From NCBI RefSeq assembly GCF_004139715.1, contig NZ_CP035544.1, positions 1,302,001-1,366,000 on the forward strand: a stretch of 64,000 nt of DNA. The letters run 5' to 3'. Below are positions 37,767-47,621 of the stretch, in pieces. Source of the DNA: Muriicola soli. Lineage in GTDB: Bacteria > Bacteroidota > Bacteroidia > Flavobacteriales > Flavobacteriaceae. The notes under the pieces were generated by a model. That model had not been told where the DNA came from. It made no database searches and saw nothing but the letters and a program-made list of their open reading frames with translations. The stretch's first letter is position 1. The number at the start of each line of letters is the position of its first letter. The translations under genes were made by a program, and so were the position numbers.

Positions 37767-37818
37767 GATCCCATATGATGGCCAGGGCCATCAGAAGCAG
37801 GAATCTAAACCTCAATTC

Positions 37819-38883
37819 ATGGCCGGCAATACATTCGGAACTCTTTTTAAGCTCACTACTTTCGGAGAATCACATGGCGAAGCCATCGGAGGAATATTAG
37901 AAGGCTGTCCGCCTAATCTGCAACTCAACCTGGAAGCAATTCAGCAGGAAATGGACAGGAGAAAGCCGGGTCAGTCTGCCATCGTTACCCAAAGAAAGGA
38001 GGCCGATCAGGTTCGGTTCCTCTCAGGAGTTTTCGAAGGAAAAACAACAGGAACTCCAATCGGTTTTGTGATCTTCAACAGCAATCAGAAATCTGGCGAC
38101 TACGACCACATTAAGGATTCCTACAGGCCATCACATGCAGACTACGTCTATGACAAGAAATACGGCATTCGCGACTACCGCGGAGGAGGCCGAAGTTCGG
38201 CAAGGGAGACAGCCTGCAGAGTAGTAGCAGGAGCAATAGCCAAACAATTTCTTAGTAATTTGAAATTTAATGCTTTCGTCTCACAAGTTGGAAGTATTAC
38301 TTTAAATAAACCCTATCAGGAACTTGATCTGTCCCTAACCGAAACAAATCCCGTTCGCTGTCCTGATCCGGCAACCGCCGCTGAGATGGAAGCTCATATT
38401 CGGGAGGTACGCAAAGAAGGCGACACCATTGGAGGAGTCATTACAGGAGTGATACAAAATGTACCTATTGGTCTTGGGGAACCTGTATTTGATAAGTTGC
38501 ACGCTCAGTTGGGCAAGGCAATGCTCTCTATCAATGCCGTAAAAGGTTTTGAATACGGCAGTGGTTTCGACGGTGTCAGAATGAAAGGAAGCGAACACAA
38601 CGATGCTTATAAGTCGGACGGTACCACTAAAACCAATTTCAGCGGTGGCGTACAGGGCGGAATAAGCAATGGTATGGATATCTATTTCAATGTTGCTTTC
38701 AAACCCGTGGCCACCTTGATTCAGCCTTATGAGACTATTGATAAAAAGGGGGAAACGGTGCAGACCAAAGGCAAGGGAAGGCATGATCCCTGTGTGGTTC
38801 CCAGAGCGGTGCCAATAGTAGAGGCGATGGCAGCCCTGGTGCTCGCAGATTTTGAATTGCTGAATCGAACTATAAAAAGTTAG
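37819..38883 (+). CDS. aroC: Chorismate synthase
   Basis: A 354-residue enzyme of the last shikimate step, 5-enolpyruvylshikimate-3-phosphate to chorismate, FMN dependent. Signatures: [19 protein letters not shown] near the N-terminus, [31 protein letters not shown] in the middle, and [19 protein letters not shown] and [26 protein letters not shown] at the end. The start at 37819 (MAGNTFG) is set by family alignment and by the promoter at 37735-37766. No other aromatic amino acid genes are near it. Confidence 0.97.
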   Translation: MAGNTFGTLFKLTTFGESHGEAIGGILEGCPPNLQLNLEAIQQEMDRRKPGQSAIVTQRKEADQVRFLSGVFEGKTTGTPIGFVIFNSNQKSGDYDHIKDSYRPSHADYVYDKKYGIRDYRGGGRSSARETACRVVAGAIAKQFLSNLKFNAFVSQVGSITLNKPYQELDLSLTETNPVRCPDPATAAEMEAHIREVRKEGDTIGGVITGVIQNVPIGLGEPVFDKLHAQLGKAMLSINAVKGFEYGSGFDGVRMKGSEHNDAYKSDGTTKTNFSGGVQGGISNGMDIYFNVAFKPVATLIQPYETIDKKGETVQTKGKGRHDPCVVPRAVPIVEAMAALVLADFELLNRTIKS

Positions 38884-38936
38884 CATGCGAATTGAAGGCG
38901 ATTAATCCTCAATACCGTATATTACCTTTCTAAACA

Positions 38937-40283
38937 ATGACTATGAGAAAACTGGAATTGCACTGGCAGATCTTGATCGGGATGGTGCTGGGTATTGTCT
39001 TCGGATTTGTGATGACCTATCCCGAATGGGGTAGTAAGTTTGTTCAGGATTGGATCAATCCCTTTGGAAGTATTTTTGTAAAACTCCTTAAGCTTATTGC
39101 TATTCCATTAATACTGGCCTCTTTGGTTAAAGGGATATCCGACTTAAAAGACATCTCACAGTTCAGAAATATTGGGGTAAGAACCATAGTCATCTACATG
39201 TGTACCACAGTTGTGGCCATTACGATTGGGTTAGTGCTGGTAAATGTCCTTAAACCCGGAGATGGAATATCCGATGATACAATAGCTAAACTGACAGACA
39301 CCTATGCTACCAATACCGAAGTCACCTCCAAGCTGGAGGAGGCTTTTAAGCAAAAGGAGGGAGGCCCTCTTCAATTCCTGGAAGATATGGTGCCCGACAA
39401 TGCATTTAACGCCCTGAGCAACAATAGCCTGATGCTTCAGGTGATTTTCTTTACCATCTTTTTGGGTATATGTATGCTCTTGATCGGGGAGGAAAAATCA
39501 AAACCCCTAAAAGATTTCTTTGACACCCTCAATGATGTGGTATTGAAAATGGTGGATCTCATCATGCTTACAGCCCCGGTGGCGGTATTTGCTTTATTGG
39601 CAAACGTGGTGGTGACCTCGGGGGATCCTGATCTGCTGTTCGCTCTATTGAAATATTCCGGAGTTGTTGTAGTTGGACTCTTGCTAATGATCGTTTTTTA
39701 CAGTGTGGTTGTTGGAACGTTTACCAAATACAATCCGCTCACCTTCCTCAGTAAGATTAGTCCGGCTCAACTTTTAGCTTTTTCCACCAGTTCAAGTGCT
39801 GCCACACTTCCTGTGACTATGGAAAGAGTAGAAGAACACATAGGGGTGAATAAAGATATTTCGAGTTTTGTACTTCCTGTAGGAGCAACCATCAATATGG
39901 ACGGTACCAGCCTCTACCAGGGCGTGGCAGCTGTATTTATCTCTCAGGCCCTGGGGTTCGATCTCAGCCTTGCAGATCAACTGATGATTGTCCTCACTGC
40001 CCTCTTGGCATCCATTGGCTCTGCAGCGGTTCCGGGGGCAGGAATGGTGATGCTTGTAATTGTCCTGGAGGCGATTAAGTTCCCGGCGGACAAGCTCGCT
40101 ATAGGTCTAGCCCTGATCTTTGCCGTAGATCGTCCCCTGGATATGCTAAGGACGGTTGTAAACGTTACCGGTGATGCCACTGTGTCCATGATGGTTTCCA
40201 AATCCCTTGGTCGGAAATTGGTGCCACATGTAAAGGAATGGGATGATCATCTTGAAGAAGTTCTTCCCAAAAAGAAAAAATAG
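38937..40283 (+). CDS. Dicarboxylate/amino acid:cation symporter (DAACS family)
   Basis: A 448-residue inner-membrane carrier with about eight transmembrane helices and two re-entrant loops. Signatures: LKLIAIPLILASLVKGISDL, the serine-rich hairpin AFSTSSSAATLPVTMERVEEH, VLPVGATINMDGTSLYQGVAAVFISQ (cation-site NMDGT) and LASIGSAAVPGAGMVMLVIVLEA. The family carries glutamate, aspartate or C4-dicarboxylates with Na+ or H+. It follows aroC by 53 bases. A second in-frame ATG lies six bases downstream of the chosen start. Confidence 0.93.
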   Translation: MTMRKLELHWQILIGMVLGIVFGFVMTYPEWGSKFVQDWINPFGSIFVKLLKLIAIPLILASLVKGISDLKDISQFRNIGVRTIVIYMCTTVVAITIGLVLVNVLKPGDGISDDTIAKLTDTYATNTEVTSKLEEAFKQKEGGPLQFLEDMVPDNAFNALSNNSLMLQVIFFTIFLGICMLLIGEEKSKPLKDFFDTLNDVVLKMVDLIMLTAPVAVFALLANVVVTSGDPDLLFALLKYSGVVVVGLLLMIVFYSVVVGTFTKYNPLTFLSKISPAQLLAFSTSSSAATLPVTMERVEEHIGVNKDISSFVLPVGATINMDGTSLYQGVAAVFISQALGFDLSLADQLMIVLTALLASIGSAAVPGAGMVMLVIVLEAIKFPADKLAIGLALIFAVDRPLDMLRTVVNVTGDATVSMMVSKSLGRKLVPHVKEWDDHLEEVLPKKKK

Positions 40284-40294
40284 GAGGTAGGGAT

Positions 40295-40723
40295 TTATTT
40301 TTCTTCCCCTGGGGAGAAGGCAAGGAATTTATTCTTCGTTTCCGGAGTTGGGATCATACATTGTTCCTTTTTTCCGAACCACCGATATCTGTTTTTTGCT
40401 ACCCAATCGTAAATCCAATCCCTAATTGCTGAGGGTAAACCGAGGAATACGGTCATCACAGGCCAAAGACCCGAAAGCGATCTTGTTATTCTAAGTGCAG
40501 CATCAGATTTAGTGTAATAAGCAAGCTGTGGTTCGATAAGGATGATAGAATCGACCTTCGAGGTATCAATCTTCCTCTCATCAGCCAACTTCTTACCCAC
40601 TTCACTTTGCAGAGGCGCAAACCGAAATACGTCATTTCTATCCCGTTTTATAATGAATTGAACGGCCCCGTTGCACAAATTGCAGACCCCGTCAAAAAGG
40701 ATGATTTTCTTCTCAGTCGCCAT
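40295..40723 (-). CDS. DCC family thiol-disulfide oxidoreductase
   Basis: A 142-residue protein with the defining motif FDGVCNLCNGAVQFIIKRD (DxxCxxC, residues about 10-28), followed by FAPLQSEVGKKL, SIILIEPQLAYYTKSDAALRI and RDWIYDWVAKNRYRWFGKKEQC. DCC proteins are thioredoxin-like and mostly uncharacterised. It lies two bases downstream of mutS2 on the same strand, so the two are likely co-transcribed, and it converges with the symporter gene. Confidence 0.88.
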   Translation of the reverse strand: MATEKKIILFDGVCNLCNGAVQFIIKRDRNDVFRFAPLQSEVGKKLADERKIDTSKVDSIILIEPQLAYYTKSDAALRITRSLSGLWPVMTVFLGLPSAIRDWIYDWVAKNRYRWFGKKEQCMIPTPETKNKFLAFSPGEEK

Positions 40724-40725
40724 AT

Positions 40726-42897
40726 TTACTTCTTTCCTTCTACCAGTTCCAATTGCTCAACACTCACGTTGGTGGTGAACATACCGTAATTCACCACGGC
40801 TTTGTTCTTCTCCAGACTATCAATACTTCCTACCGCTTTACCATCGAATAATCGCACCCGGTCACCAATCTTAAATACTGGCCTGGGCTTCGCCTTCTGT
40901 TTGGCTTTTTCCTTCTTTTCGTTTAGCTTTTTCTTGTTCCTGATGGTTTTTACTTCTTGTTGAACTTCCTGTTTCAGGGCCTTATTTTTAACCTCTTGTT
41001 GCTTGACCTCCTTTGCCGACTTCTTTTTCCTTTTGCTGTTTTCGGTTTCGATCAGCCGGAGTAGTTCGGAGATCAGAGGGCGTTTCTTTTTATCCCGAAA
41101 GTACTTTTCTGCCACTTTGTTTACTTTCTCCCCCAGATAAATCATCCGTTGGTTAAAATCGTATAGCTCCTGATAGTTCTCTAACTTAGATTTGACTTTT
41201 GCATTGAGCTTTTCAAGTTTCTCGGCTTGTTCCCGGGCCTTTGTCTCTTCTTCCTGAAGTTTATTGCCGGTTTTTGCCATCTTATGTCGCTCTTTTTGCA
41301 TTTTGGCAATAGTGGCGTCAAACCGGATTTTACCCCGCTCCACTTTCTTTTTGGCCTTATTGATGAGACTGTAGGGGATACCATTTTTCTGAGCCACCTC
41401 AAAAGTAAACGAGCTGCCCGGCTGACCTAATTCTAGCTGAAAAGTAGGCTGCAGGGTAGTGCCATCAAAGAGCATATTGGCATTGGTGGCATAGGGCAAT
41501 TCATTAGCCAGTGCCTTCAGGTTCGCGTAATGCGTAGTGATCACGCCAAAGGCTCCCCTTTCATAAAATACTTCAAGAAAAGCTTCAGCCAGGGCACCTC
41601 CGAGTTCCGGATCACTACCTGTTCCGAATTCATCGATAAGGAAGAGGGTTTCCTTATCGCATTCCTTCAGAAACTTCTTCATATTTTTCAGGCGGTAGCT
41701 ATACGTACTCAGGTGATTCTCGATAGACTGATTATCCCCGATATCGGTAAGGATAGTTTTGAATAAACAAACAGAGCTACGCTCGTGAACCGGGATCAAT
41801 AAACCACTTTGCAACATAAGCTGTAACAAACCAATGGTCTTTAAAGTAATACTCTTTCCTCCCGCATTGGGTCCTGAAATAACTATGATCCTGTTTTCCG
41901 GATGCAATTCGATACTTTGTGGAAAAGTGGGAAGATCGTCTCTTTTATTTGATAAGTATAAAAGTGGGTGAAAGGCATCGCGCAGAAATAATTTCTTCTC
42001 CTGATTAATTTCAGGTTTAATGGCATTGATTTCCGATGCGTATTTCGCCTTGGCGGCGGTGACATCCATATGTGCAAGAAAATCCTGATAATCCCTTAAT
42101 TCGGTTTTATATGGGCGTATATCCCGGGTTAGCACATTCAGGATCTTTTGAATTTCTTCCTTTTCGTCAAATTCAAGATTGGCTAACTCCCTGCTGTACT
42201 TCGATACTGCAGCGGGCTCTACATAAACAATACTACCGGTTTTTGAGGTCCCCATAACCGTACCTTTCACTTTCTTGCGGTACATCGATTTTACGGCAAG
42301 CACCCTCCTGTTATCGACAATTGACTCCTTAATCTCATCTAAAAATTCTGAGGCCTGGTAAGTGTTTAAGGCAGATCCGAAGCTCTGATTTATCTTCCCT
42401 TTTACCTCTGACATCTCCTGCCTGATTCGCCTGAGATCCGGAGAGGCTGAATCCTTGATGTGTCCGAATTTGTCAATGACCCCATCAATCAAATCCGGAA
42501 TTTCTTTCAGCAGGGAAACGGTATCGGTAAGTGCTTTTAGCAGAGGGTAGTATTCAGTGAACTTTTTAAAGAATTTTTTGTGTTCAGAAACGGTAATACA
42601 TAAATGTTTGATCCTCCTGAAACCGGTGAGCTCAAGCGTAGTGTTTTCAATTTCCAATAATTCAAGCTCACCTGCAATGGTGTCGAAGCCGTGGTTAGGG
42701 ATTCGGTTATTGTTAGAATAAGAAGATAAATACTCCGAGGATTCGCCCAGTAAGCGCATAATTTGAACGCCATCCGTGAGTGGTTTCAAATCCAGGGCTT
42801 TTTTCTTGCCCATATCTGTATTGCAACGCGCGGCGAGTTGTTTCCGCACTGTGGCAAATTCCAGATCCTGTACACTTTTTTTCAGATAGGTATCCAT
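40726..42897 (-). CDS. MutS2-like ATPase lacking the Smr nuclease domain
   Basis: A 723-residue MutS-family protein: core and clamp helices (about 1-290), ATPase with VISGPNAGGKSITLKTIGLLQLM (Walker A, about residue 344), LIDEFGTGSDPELGGALAEAFLE (Walker B) and ITTHYANLKALA. Then a long charged coiled coil (about 520-660) and a KOW-like tail (IGDRVRLFDGKAVGSIDSLEKNKAVV). MutS2 acts on stalled ribosomes and recombination intermediates. Typical MutS2 is about 780 residues and ends in an Smr domain; here the protein stops after the KOW-like part. Confidence 0.88.
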   Translation of the reverse strand: MDTYLKKSVQDLEFATVRKQLAARCNTDMGKKKALDLKPLTDGVQIMRLLGESSEYLSSYSNNNRIPNHGFDTIAGELELLEIENTTLELTGFRRIKHLCITVSEHKKFFKKFTEYYPLLKALTDTVSLLKEIPDLIDGVIDKFGHIKDSASPDLRRIRQEMSEVKGKINQSFGSALNTYQASEFLDEIKESIVDNRRVLAVKSMYRKKVKGTVMGTSKTGSIVYVEPAAVSKYSRELANLEFDEKEEIQKILNVLTRDIRPYKTELRDYQDFLAHMDVTAAKAKYASEINAIKPEINQEKKLFLRDAFHPLLYLSNKRDDLPTFPQSIELHPENRIIVISGPNAGGKSITLKTIGLLQLMLQSGLLIPVHERSSVCLFKTILTDIGDNQSIENHLSTYSYRLKNMKKFLKECDKETLFLIDEFGTGSDPELGGALAEAFLEVFYERGAFGVITTHYANLKALANELPYATNANMLFDGTTLQPTFQLELGQPGSSFTFEVAQKNGIPYSLINKAKKKVERGKIRFDATIAKMQKERHKMAKTGNKLQEEETKAREQAEKLEKLNAKVKSKLENYQELYDFNQRMIYLGEKVNKVAEKYFRDKKKRPLISELLRLIETENSKRKKKSAKEVKQQEVKNKALKQEVQQEVKTIRNKKKLNEKKEKAKQKAKPRPVFKIGDRVRLFDGKAVGSIDSLEKNKAVVNYGMFTTNVSVEQLELVEGKK

Positions 42898-43084
42898 ATC
42901 AAACTACAAGCTACAAAGGTAGCCAATAGGTTGCATTTTTTAACATAAGCTATCACTACTGCTACAAGCCCGAAATAAACGGGCATATCCATTCACATCA
43001 GAAAATGATGCTTTCACCACCCCGAAGGTGATAAAAGGCAATAAATATGGGGATTTAGGTGTTCTTGTAGTGAGATATATCCAA

Positions 43085-44167
43085 ATGAAATTAACAAAGA
43101 GTCTCTCTATGCGTTTTGCGGTAAAAGTTATTGTGCTAGTATTGCTTGTGTCAGCTTGTAAGAGCACCCATACGGTAACGGTTTATAACCTTGAACCCGC
43201 CCCGGTTGTTCTTGCAAAGGATATAAAACGTATTGGAATCATTAACGAGGTAGGCAAGGCCAACGCTAAGGACCAGGTATCAACCCTGGAGGCCCTGGTT
43301 AAGGCAACAGATCAAAAACTCGCCAATAAGGGCACCACAGCGGCCATTGAAGGACTTTTACAGGAATTACAGCGAGATCAAAGATTTGATACTGTTATGA
43401 TTCTTGAGAGTTCCAATTCCCTGTGGGAAGCTGAAGGAGACAGCCAACAACAGATCCCGTGGGAGAAACTCGAAAATCTTTGTCTCAAAAATCAACTGGA
43501 TGCCGTATTTTCTCTTGCTTCCTATCAAACGGATACACGTATTAAAGAAAAGAAATCAACCATGGAGGAATTGGATTTGATGCGAATGACCGTAGTAATT
43601 CCAGCCCGGGAACTCACCCTGGAGACTTTGATTGAAAATGGATGGCGTATCTATGATCCTTTTGAAAAGAAAGTTCTCGATGAGATCAAAGTCAATGAGC
43701 AGATCGTTACCCAGGCAAAGGGGGAGAATGCAGTAAATGCCTTATGGGCGATGACAGACAGAGCAGATTCGCTGGTCTCAGTCAGCAGGGGTAGCGGAAG
43801 CTCCTATGGGATGCGCCTGAAACCCGCAAACAGGGCCCAGGAACGCGAATTGTACATCAAAGGTTCAGAACGACTTGCAGAAGCAAGGCAGGCCGTAATA
43901 GATCAGGATTGGCTTGAGGCTGCCCGACTCTGGCAGCTCGATCTCAATCATGACAAGTCGGCTGTCCGTGCAATGGCCTGTCACAACATGGCCGTGCTTT
44001 ACGAAGTTAAAAACGATCTTGACAAAGCTCTTGAATGGGCTGTATTGGCCAAAAGCCACGAAGAAGGAAAAGAGCACACTGCCTATTTGGAAGCCTTGAA
44101 AGAATGCGTCCTTCAGAAAGAGCAGGCTGAAAAACAGATACAGGCAATTGCTTTGTTAGGAAAATAA
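43085..44167 (+). CDS. DUF6340-like lipoprotein with TPR-like C-terminus
   Basis: A 360-residue lipoprotein. I start at ATG 43085 (MKLTKSLSMRFAVKV), which gives a signal with lipobox LLVSAC; the frame is open to 43028 but that extension makes no sense. The N-terminal half (VTVYNLEPAPVVLAKDIKRIGIINEV, later LDAVFSLASYQTD) fits the Bacteroidota DUF6340 family. The C-terminal part (ELYIKGSERLAEARQAVIDQDWLEAARLWQL...MACHNMAVLYEVKNDLDKALEWA) has tetratricopeptide-like helices. Role unknown; probably a periplasmic or outer-membrane scaffold. Confidence 0.78.
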   Translation: MKLTKSLSMRFAVKVIVLVLLVSACKSTHTVTVYNLEPAPVVLAKDIKRIGIINEVGKANAKDQVSTLEALVKATDQKLANKGTTAAIEGLLQELQRDQRFDTVMILESSNSLWEAEGDSQQQIPWEKLENLCLKNQLDAVFSLASYQTDTRIKEKKSTMEELDLMRMTVVIPARELTLETLIENGWRIYDPFEKKVLDEIKVNEQIVTQAKGENAVNALWAMTDRADSLVSVSRGSGSSYGMRLKPANRAQERELYIKGSERLAEARQAVIDQDWLEAARLWQLDLNHDKSAVRAMACHNMAVLYEVKNDLDKALEWAVLAKSHEEGKEHTAYLEALKECVLQKEQAEKQIQAIALLGK

Positions 44168-44192
44168 CAACGGTTTAAATCATCCTATTCTC

Positions 44193-45095
44193 CTATTTTT
44201 TTACATCTACCATAGGAATTCGAACGATTTCAACAGTGGAAGAGGACAATTCAACTTTTCCCCCTGAGTCGTCAAACGCTTTTTTAATTAATTCGTGTAA
44301 TTTGTTCTTTGTGACCCGCCTTTTTTTATAGTCTACTATATACCGAAGGTTAAACTCTATCCAGTTATCGGTAAGGGTAATGGCCAGGGTAGGTTCCACT
44401 ACGGCATCTTCGATATAATATTTCTTTACTACATGGTTCCATTTTTCAACAGAGTTCCTGACGTAATCTGACAGTACCTCCTGGGCTACTTCTATAATTT
44501 TCTTTTTAGCCAACTCTACATCAGAACCGTAATGAACTGGTAGGTTGAGTTCGTCCCAGATAAAAGGAAAGTCCTGAGAATAGTTGTATACCGGGCCTTT
44601 AAATACAAAGGCGTTACTTAGTTTGACGATTCTTCCGCTGTAATTATCGCTGCTCACCCATTGTCCAATTTCCATCATGGTGGTATACATACTATTAATG
44701 TCGATAACATCTCCCTTGATCCCGTTGATCTCTATCCGATCTCCGGGCTGATACACTTTTACAAAAAAGATAAACAGCGAACCTGCGACACTCAGTATGA
44801 GCTCTTGCAGCGTAATTGTTATTCCTGCCGTCAATAAGCCGATGGCCAGGGTTAGGTCCTTGATGTTCCCGGTAAAATAAGATATCGAAAGAATGATCAG
44901 CAAAAAATACCCTATGGTCTCTACTATTTTTTGCGACTTGTATCGGGTTTCTGTACTTGGCAGGTTTTTCTTTAAGGTCCTTTTGGCTAACTGAATGAGT
45001 ATCAAAATAAAGATAACCCACACTATATATTTAATGATGAGTGAAATTGTTGAATGCTCACCTAGCCAGTATTTTATAGATTCTATAGTTTCCAT
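44193..45095 (-). CDS. Mechanosensitive ion channel family protein (MscS)
   Basis: A 300-residue inner-membrane channel. Three to four hydrophobic segments (about 15-40, 55-80, 82-115) lead into the MscS core GLLTAGITITLQELILSVAGSLFIFFVKVYQPGDRIEINGIKGDVIDINSMYTTMMEIG, with the pore-helix alanine/glycine pattern and the beta domain after it. The C-terminal alpha/beta domain spans about 190-290. The family releases osmolytes when membrane tension rises. It faces the DUF6340 gene tail to tail and is divergent from ung. Confidence 0.92.
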   Translation of the reverse strand: METIESIKYWLGEHSTISLIIKYIVWVIFILILIQLAKRTLKKNLPSTETRYKSQKIVETIGYFLLIILSISYFTGNIKDLTLAIGLLTAGITITLQELILSVAGSLFIFFVKVYQPGDRIEINGIKGDVIDINSMYTTMMEIGQWVSSDNYSGRIVKLSNAFVFKGPVYNYSQDFPFIWDELNLPVHYGSDVELAKKKIIEVAQEVLSDYVRNSVEKWNHVVKKYYIEDAVVEPTLAITLTDNWIEFNLRYIVDYKKRRVTKNKLHELIKKAFDDSGGKVELSSSTVEIVRIPMVDVKK

Positions 45096-45241
45096 ATGAG
45101 TACTACAAGTCGAAAACTTATTGATTCGTGAACACTTATAATTATTTAAGTATCCTTGATATAAAGTTACATTTAAATCGCGGATTGATGCCCCAAAGTT
45201 GAAGTCCTTTGTATTTTTGATGGCGAGAACAAAAGGACACT

Positions 45242-45907
45242 ATGAAAGTAAAGATTCATCAAAGCTGGCAACCCTATCTGGAGGAAGAATTCAATAAGCC
45301 TTATTTTGCTGAACTGGTACAATTTGTAAAGGCCGAGTATGACAAACATACCTGTTTTCCCCCCGGAAAAAGGATCTTTGCTGCATTTGACCACAGTACT
45401 TTCGATTCCACCAAAGTGGTCATCATCGGACAGGATCCCTACCACGGCCAGGGGCAGGCGAACGGACTTTGTTTTTCGGTAAAAGATGATGTACCCCATC
45501 CGCCATCGCTAATCAATATTTTTAAGGAAGTAGAAAAAGACCTTAATATTCCCTACCCCAAAAGTGGAAATCTGGAACGCTGGGCCGAGCAGGGTATATT
45601 ATTGCTCAACGCCACGCTTACGGTAAGGGCAGGGGAGGCCGGCAGTCACCAGAAAAAAGGGTGGGAAGAGTTCACAGATGCAGTGATCAGCATATTATCA
45701 GATCAAAAAGAGGGCCTTATTTTTCTTCTATGGGGCGGATTTGCCAAGAAGAAGGTTTCCTTAATTGACAGTCGGAAACACAACATTCTTACTTCCGGAC
45801 ACCCATCACCCTTAAGTGCTAACCGAGGGTTGTGGTTCGGGAACGGACACTTTGGTAAAGTCAATGAAATTTTAAAGTCGCAGGGATCAACTCCTATAGA
45901 TTGGTAA
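45242..45907 (+). CDS. ung: Uracil-DNA glycosylase (family 1)
   Basis: A 221-residue base-excision repair enzyme. Catalytic-water motif GQDPYHGQGQANGLCFSV with Asp65, LLLNATLTVRAGEAGSH, and HPSPLSANRG with the catalytic His. It removes uracil from DNA. A TATTTTTG -7 element lies at 45212-45219, 22 bases before the ATG, without a clear -33 partner. Its 3' end overlaps the convergent binding-protein-fold gene by 14 bases. Confidence 0.97.
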   Translation: MKVKIHQSWQPYLEEEFNKPYFAELVQFVKAEYDKHTCFPPGKRIFAAFDHSTFDSTKVVIIGQDPYHGQGQANGLCFSVKDDVPHPPSLINIFKEVEKDLNIPYPKSGNLERWAEQGILLLNATLTVRAGEAGSHQKKGWEEFTDAVISILSDQKEGLIFLLWGGFAKKKVSLIDSRKHNILTSGHPSPLSANRGLWFGNGHFGKVNEILKSQGSTPIDW

Positions 45908-46745
45908 GAAATAATCGAGGATCTATTTTATTAGATACTAGGTTTAAGTTAAATAGCGTATTAATCACGTTATCAATAACTTGTGATTCTATTTGACTTT
46001 GGGACCATCGGGTCATTCCCAACCATTTTTGTATATCTTCAAGTTCCAACTGATAGCGATTAGCCAAAGTCCTGTCTATACTGGGAATTCGTTTGAAATC
46101 TACGGTATAGGTGTTGATGACTTCCAAAATATGCCTGATCATTCTACCGTTCTCAGCAATCATTTGCTCATGCGCTGTGATAACAAAACAGGGCCAGGGA
46201 GTAGGGCAGTCCCCAAGTCGGCGAAAAATACCCTGAGTCACTAAGGGCTTGGTTGTAAAATGTTCCCACATAAAATAATCGGCCTTCTTATTTTTCAAGG
46301 CATCAATGGCACCGTCCAGGGTATTCACCACTTCAAAAGAAAGCTTATTCACATCCCATCCCTGTTTTTCAGCCAATACAAAGGCCATGAGATGGCTGCC
46401 ACTGCCAAACCTGCTGATAGCGGCTGTCGCGTGTTCTAAATCAGTTAGCTTTTCAAACTCACTGTTAGCAGCCACATGAATTCCCCACTGCAAAGGGGAA
46501 TCAACATATGCCTGAATTATCTTCAGTGGATTTCCATCCGAAATGCTTTTTACCAGTCCGTCTGTTAAAACAATGGCCAAATCCACTTCTTTGGTTTGCA
46601 TCATTTTACACATTTTTCCGCTTCCTTCAGGCACGTCGATCCATTCAACATCTATCCCTCTGCTGGCAAAGGCCCCTTCTTCAATAGCCATAAGCCAGGG
46701 AAGGTTAAAATGCTCCGGGACACCGGCAATTTTGATCTTTTTCAA
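45894..46745 (-). CDS. Periplasmic-binding-protein-fold protein without signal peptide (NMT1/THI5-like, Ca3427-like)
   Basis: A 283-residue protein beginning MKKIKIAGVPEHFNLPWLMAIEEGAF, a typical type 2 solute-binding fold opening, with SRGIDVEWIDVPEGSGKMCKMMQTKEVDLAIVLTDGL (two-lobe hinge) and DGAIDALKNKKADYFMWEHFTTKPLV. There is no signal peptide and no transporter permease or ATPase next to it, so it is probably cytoplasmic and may be an enzyme or a ligand sensor. It resembles the group around fungal Ca3427, whose role is unclear. Its start overlaps the stop of the nucleoside phosphorylase by four bases, indicating tight co-translation. Confidence 0.8.
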   Translation of the reverse strand: MKKIKIAGVPEHFNLPWLMAIEEGAFASRGIDVEWIDVPEGSGKMCKMMQTKEVDLAIVLTDGLVKSISDGNPLKIIQAYVDSPLQWGIHVAANSEFEKLTDLEHATAAISRFGSGSHLMAFVLAEKQGWDVNKLSFEVVNTLDGAIDALKNKKADYFMWEHFTTKPLVTQGIFRRLGDCPTPWPCFVITAHEQMIAENGRMIRHILEVINTYTVDFKRIPSIDRTLANRYQLELEDIQKWLGMTRWSQSQIESQVIDNVINTLFNLNLVSNKIDPRLFLTNL

Positions 46746-47614
46746 TAGTTTACGAGTTTATCCAATGTCCATTTAATCAAGCGGTCTACGGTATTGCGTG
46801 GTTTCTCGGAAAACGTGAGGCTGGCCCTGTTGGCTATAATCGCATTCAGGGAAATCGCCTGGTGTCCCATCAAAGCTGAAAGACCATAAAGAGCGGAGGT
46901 TTCCATTTCTAAATTTGTCAGTTTTCGCCCATTAAAAGAAAAGGAATTTAGTTTGTCATGCAGCTGGCTGTCTTTAGATCGCAATCGCAGTTGACGTCCC
47001 TGAGGCCCATAAAAACCAACATTACTACCTGTAAAACCAAGGATAATCCCTTGCTCAGAAAAATGCTCCAAAAGATCCTGATTACAGCCTACCACGTAAG
47101 GAGTGGAGAAATCTGAGCTCCATTTCGTTTGTTCAAGGAAGGCTTGTTCAATTTCCCTTCGGCGCACCGGTTCGGAAGAGTAATAGTGCAAGACACTGTC
47201 GAAGCCTAAGGCCAATTCACTGAGCAGGAATGAGTCTACCGGGATCTCGTCCTGTAATGCCCCTGAAGTTCCTATTCTCAGCAGTTTTAAAGTGGTTTTA
47301 CCCTTTTTGATTTCCCGTTTCTTTAAGTCGATATTCACCAGGGCGTCGAGTTCATTGAGAACAATATCGATATTATCCGTGCCTATGCCTGTCGAAATCA
47401 CGCTGATTCGCTTCTCTTTATAAATCCCTGTATGCGTGACAAATTCCCTTTTGGTTTTCTTTACTTCGATAGAATCAAAATGGGAGGAGACCCGTTCAAC
47501 CCTTTGAGGATCGCCTACTAGAATGATAGTATCGGCCAGATCTTCAGGTAGTAAGTTTAAATGATAGATGCTTCCATCCTCGTTGAGGATGAGTTCTGAG
47601 GGGCCTAATTGCAT
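46742..47614 (-). CDS. Nucleoside phosphorylase (uridine phosphorylase-like)
   Basis: A 290-residue PNP/UDP-family enzyme. Phosphate-binding VGDPQRVERVSSHF near residues 33-46, VISTGIGTDNIDIVLNELDAL, LLRIGTSGALQDEIPVDSFLLSE and the substrate-side NLEMETSALYGLSALMGHQAISLNAI. The family splits nucleosides with phosphate into base and pentose-1-phosphate. It lies in the middle of a three-gene unit: DUF1835 gene 7 bases upstream, the binding-protein-fold gene overlapping downstream. Substrate preference cannot be fixed from sequence. Confidence 0.88.
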   Translation of the reverse strand: MQLGPSELILNEDGSIYHLNLLPEDLADTIILVGDPQRVERVSSHFDSIEVKKTKREFVTHTGIYKEKRISVISTGIGTDNIDIVLNELDALVNIDLKKREIKKGKTTLKLLRIGTSGALQDEIPVDSFLLSELALGFDSVLHYYSSEPVRRREIEQAFLEQTKWSSDFSTPYVVGCNQDLLEHFSEQGIILGFTGSNVGFYGPQGRQLRLRSKDSQLHDKLNSFSFNGRKLTNLEMETSALYGLSALMGHQAISLNAIIANRASLTFSEKPRNTVDRLIKWTLDKLVNY

Positions 47615-47621
47615 TTTAAGA

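Noticed and set aside
37747-37818. Extended N-terminus of chorismate synthase
   Set aside because: The first base lies within the consensus promoter and before the predicted transcription start, and the extra residues do not match the family.
38335-38886. Open frame of 183 codons antisense to aroC
   Set aside because: It lies opposite conserved chorismate synthase sequence and ignores the promoter that drives aroC.
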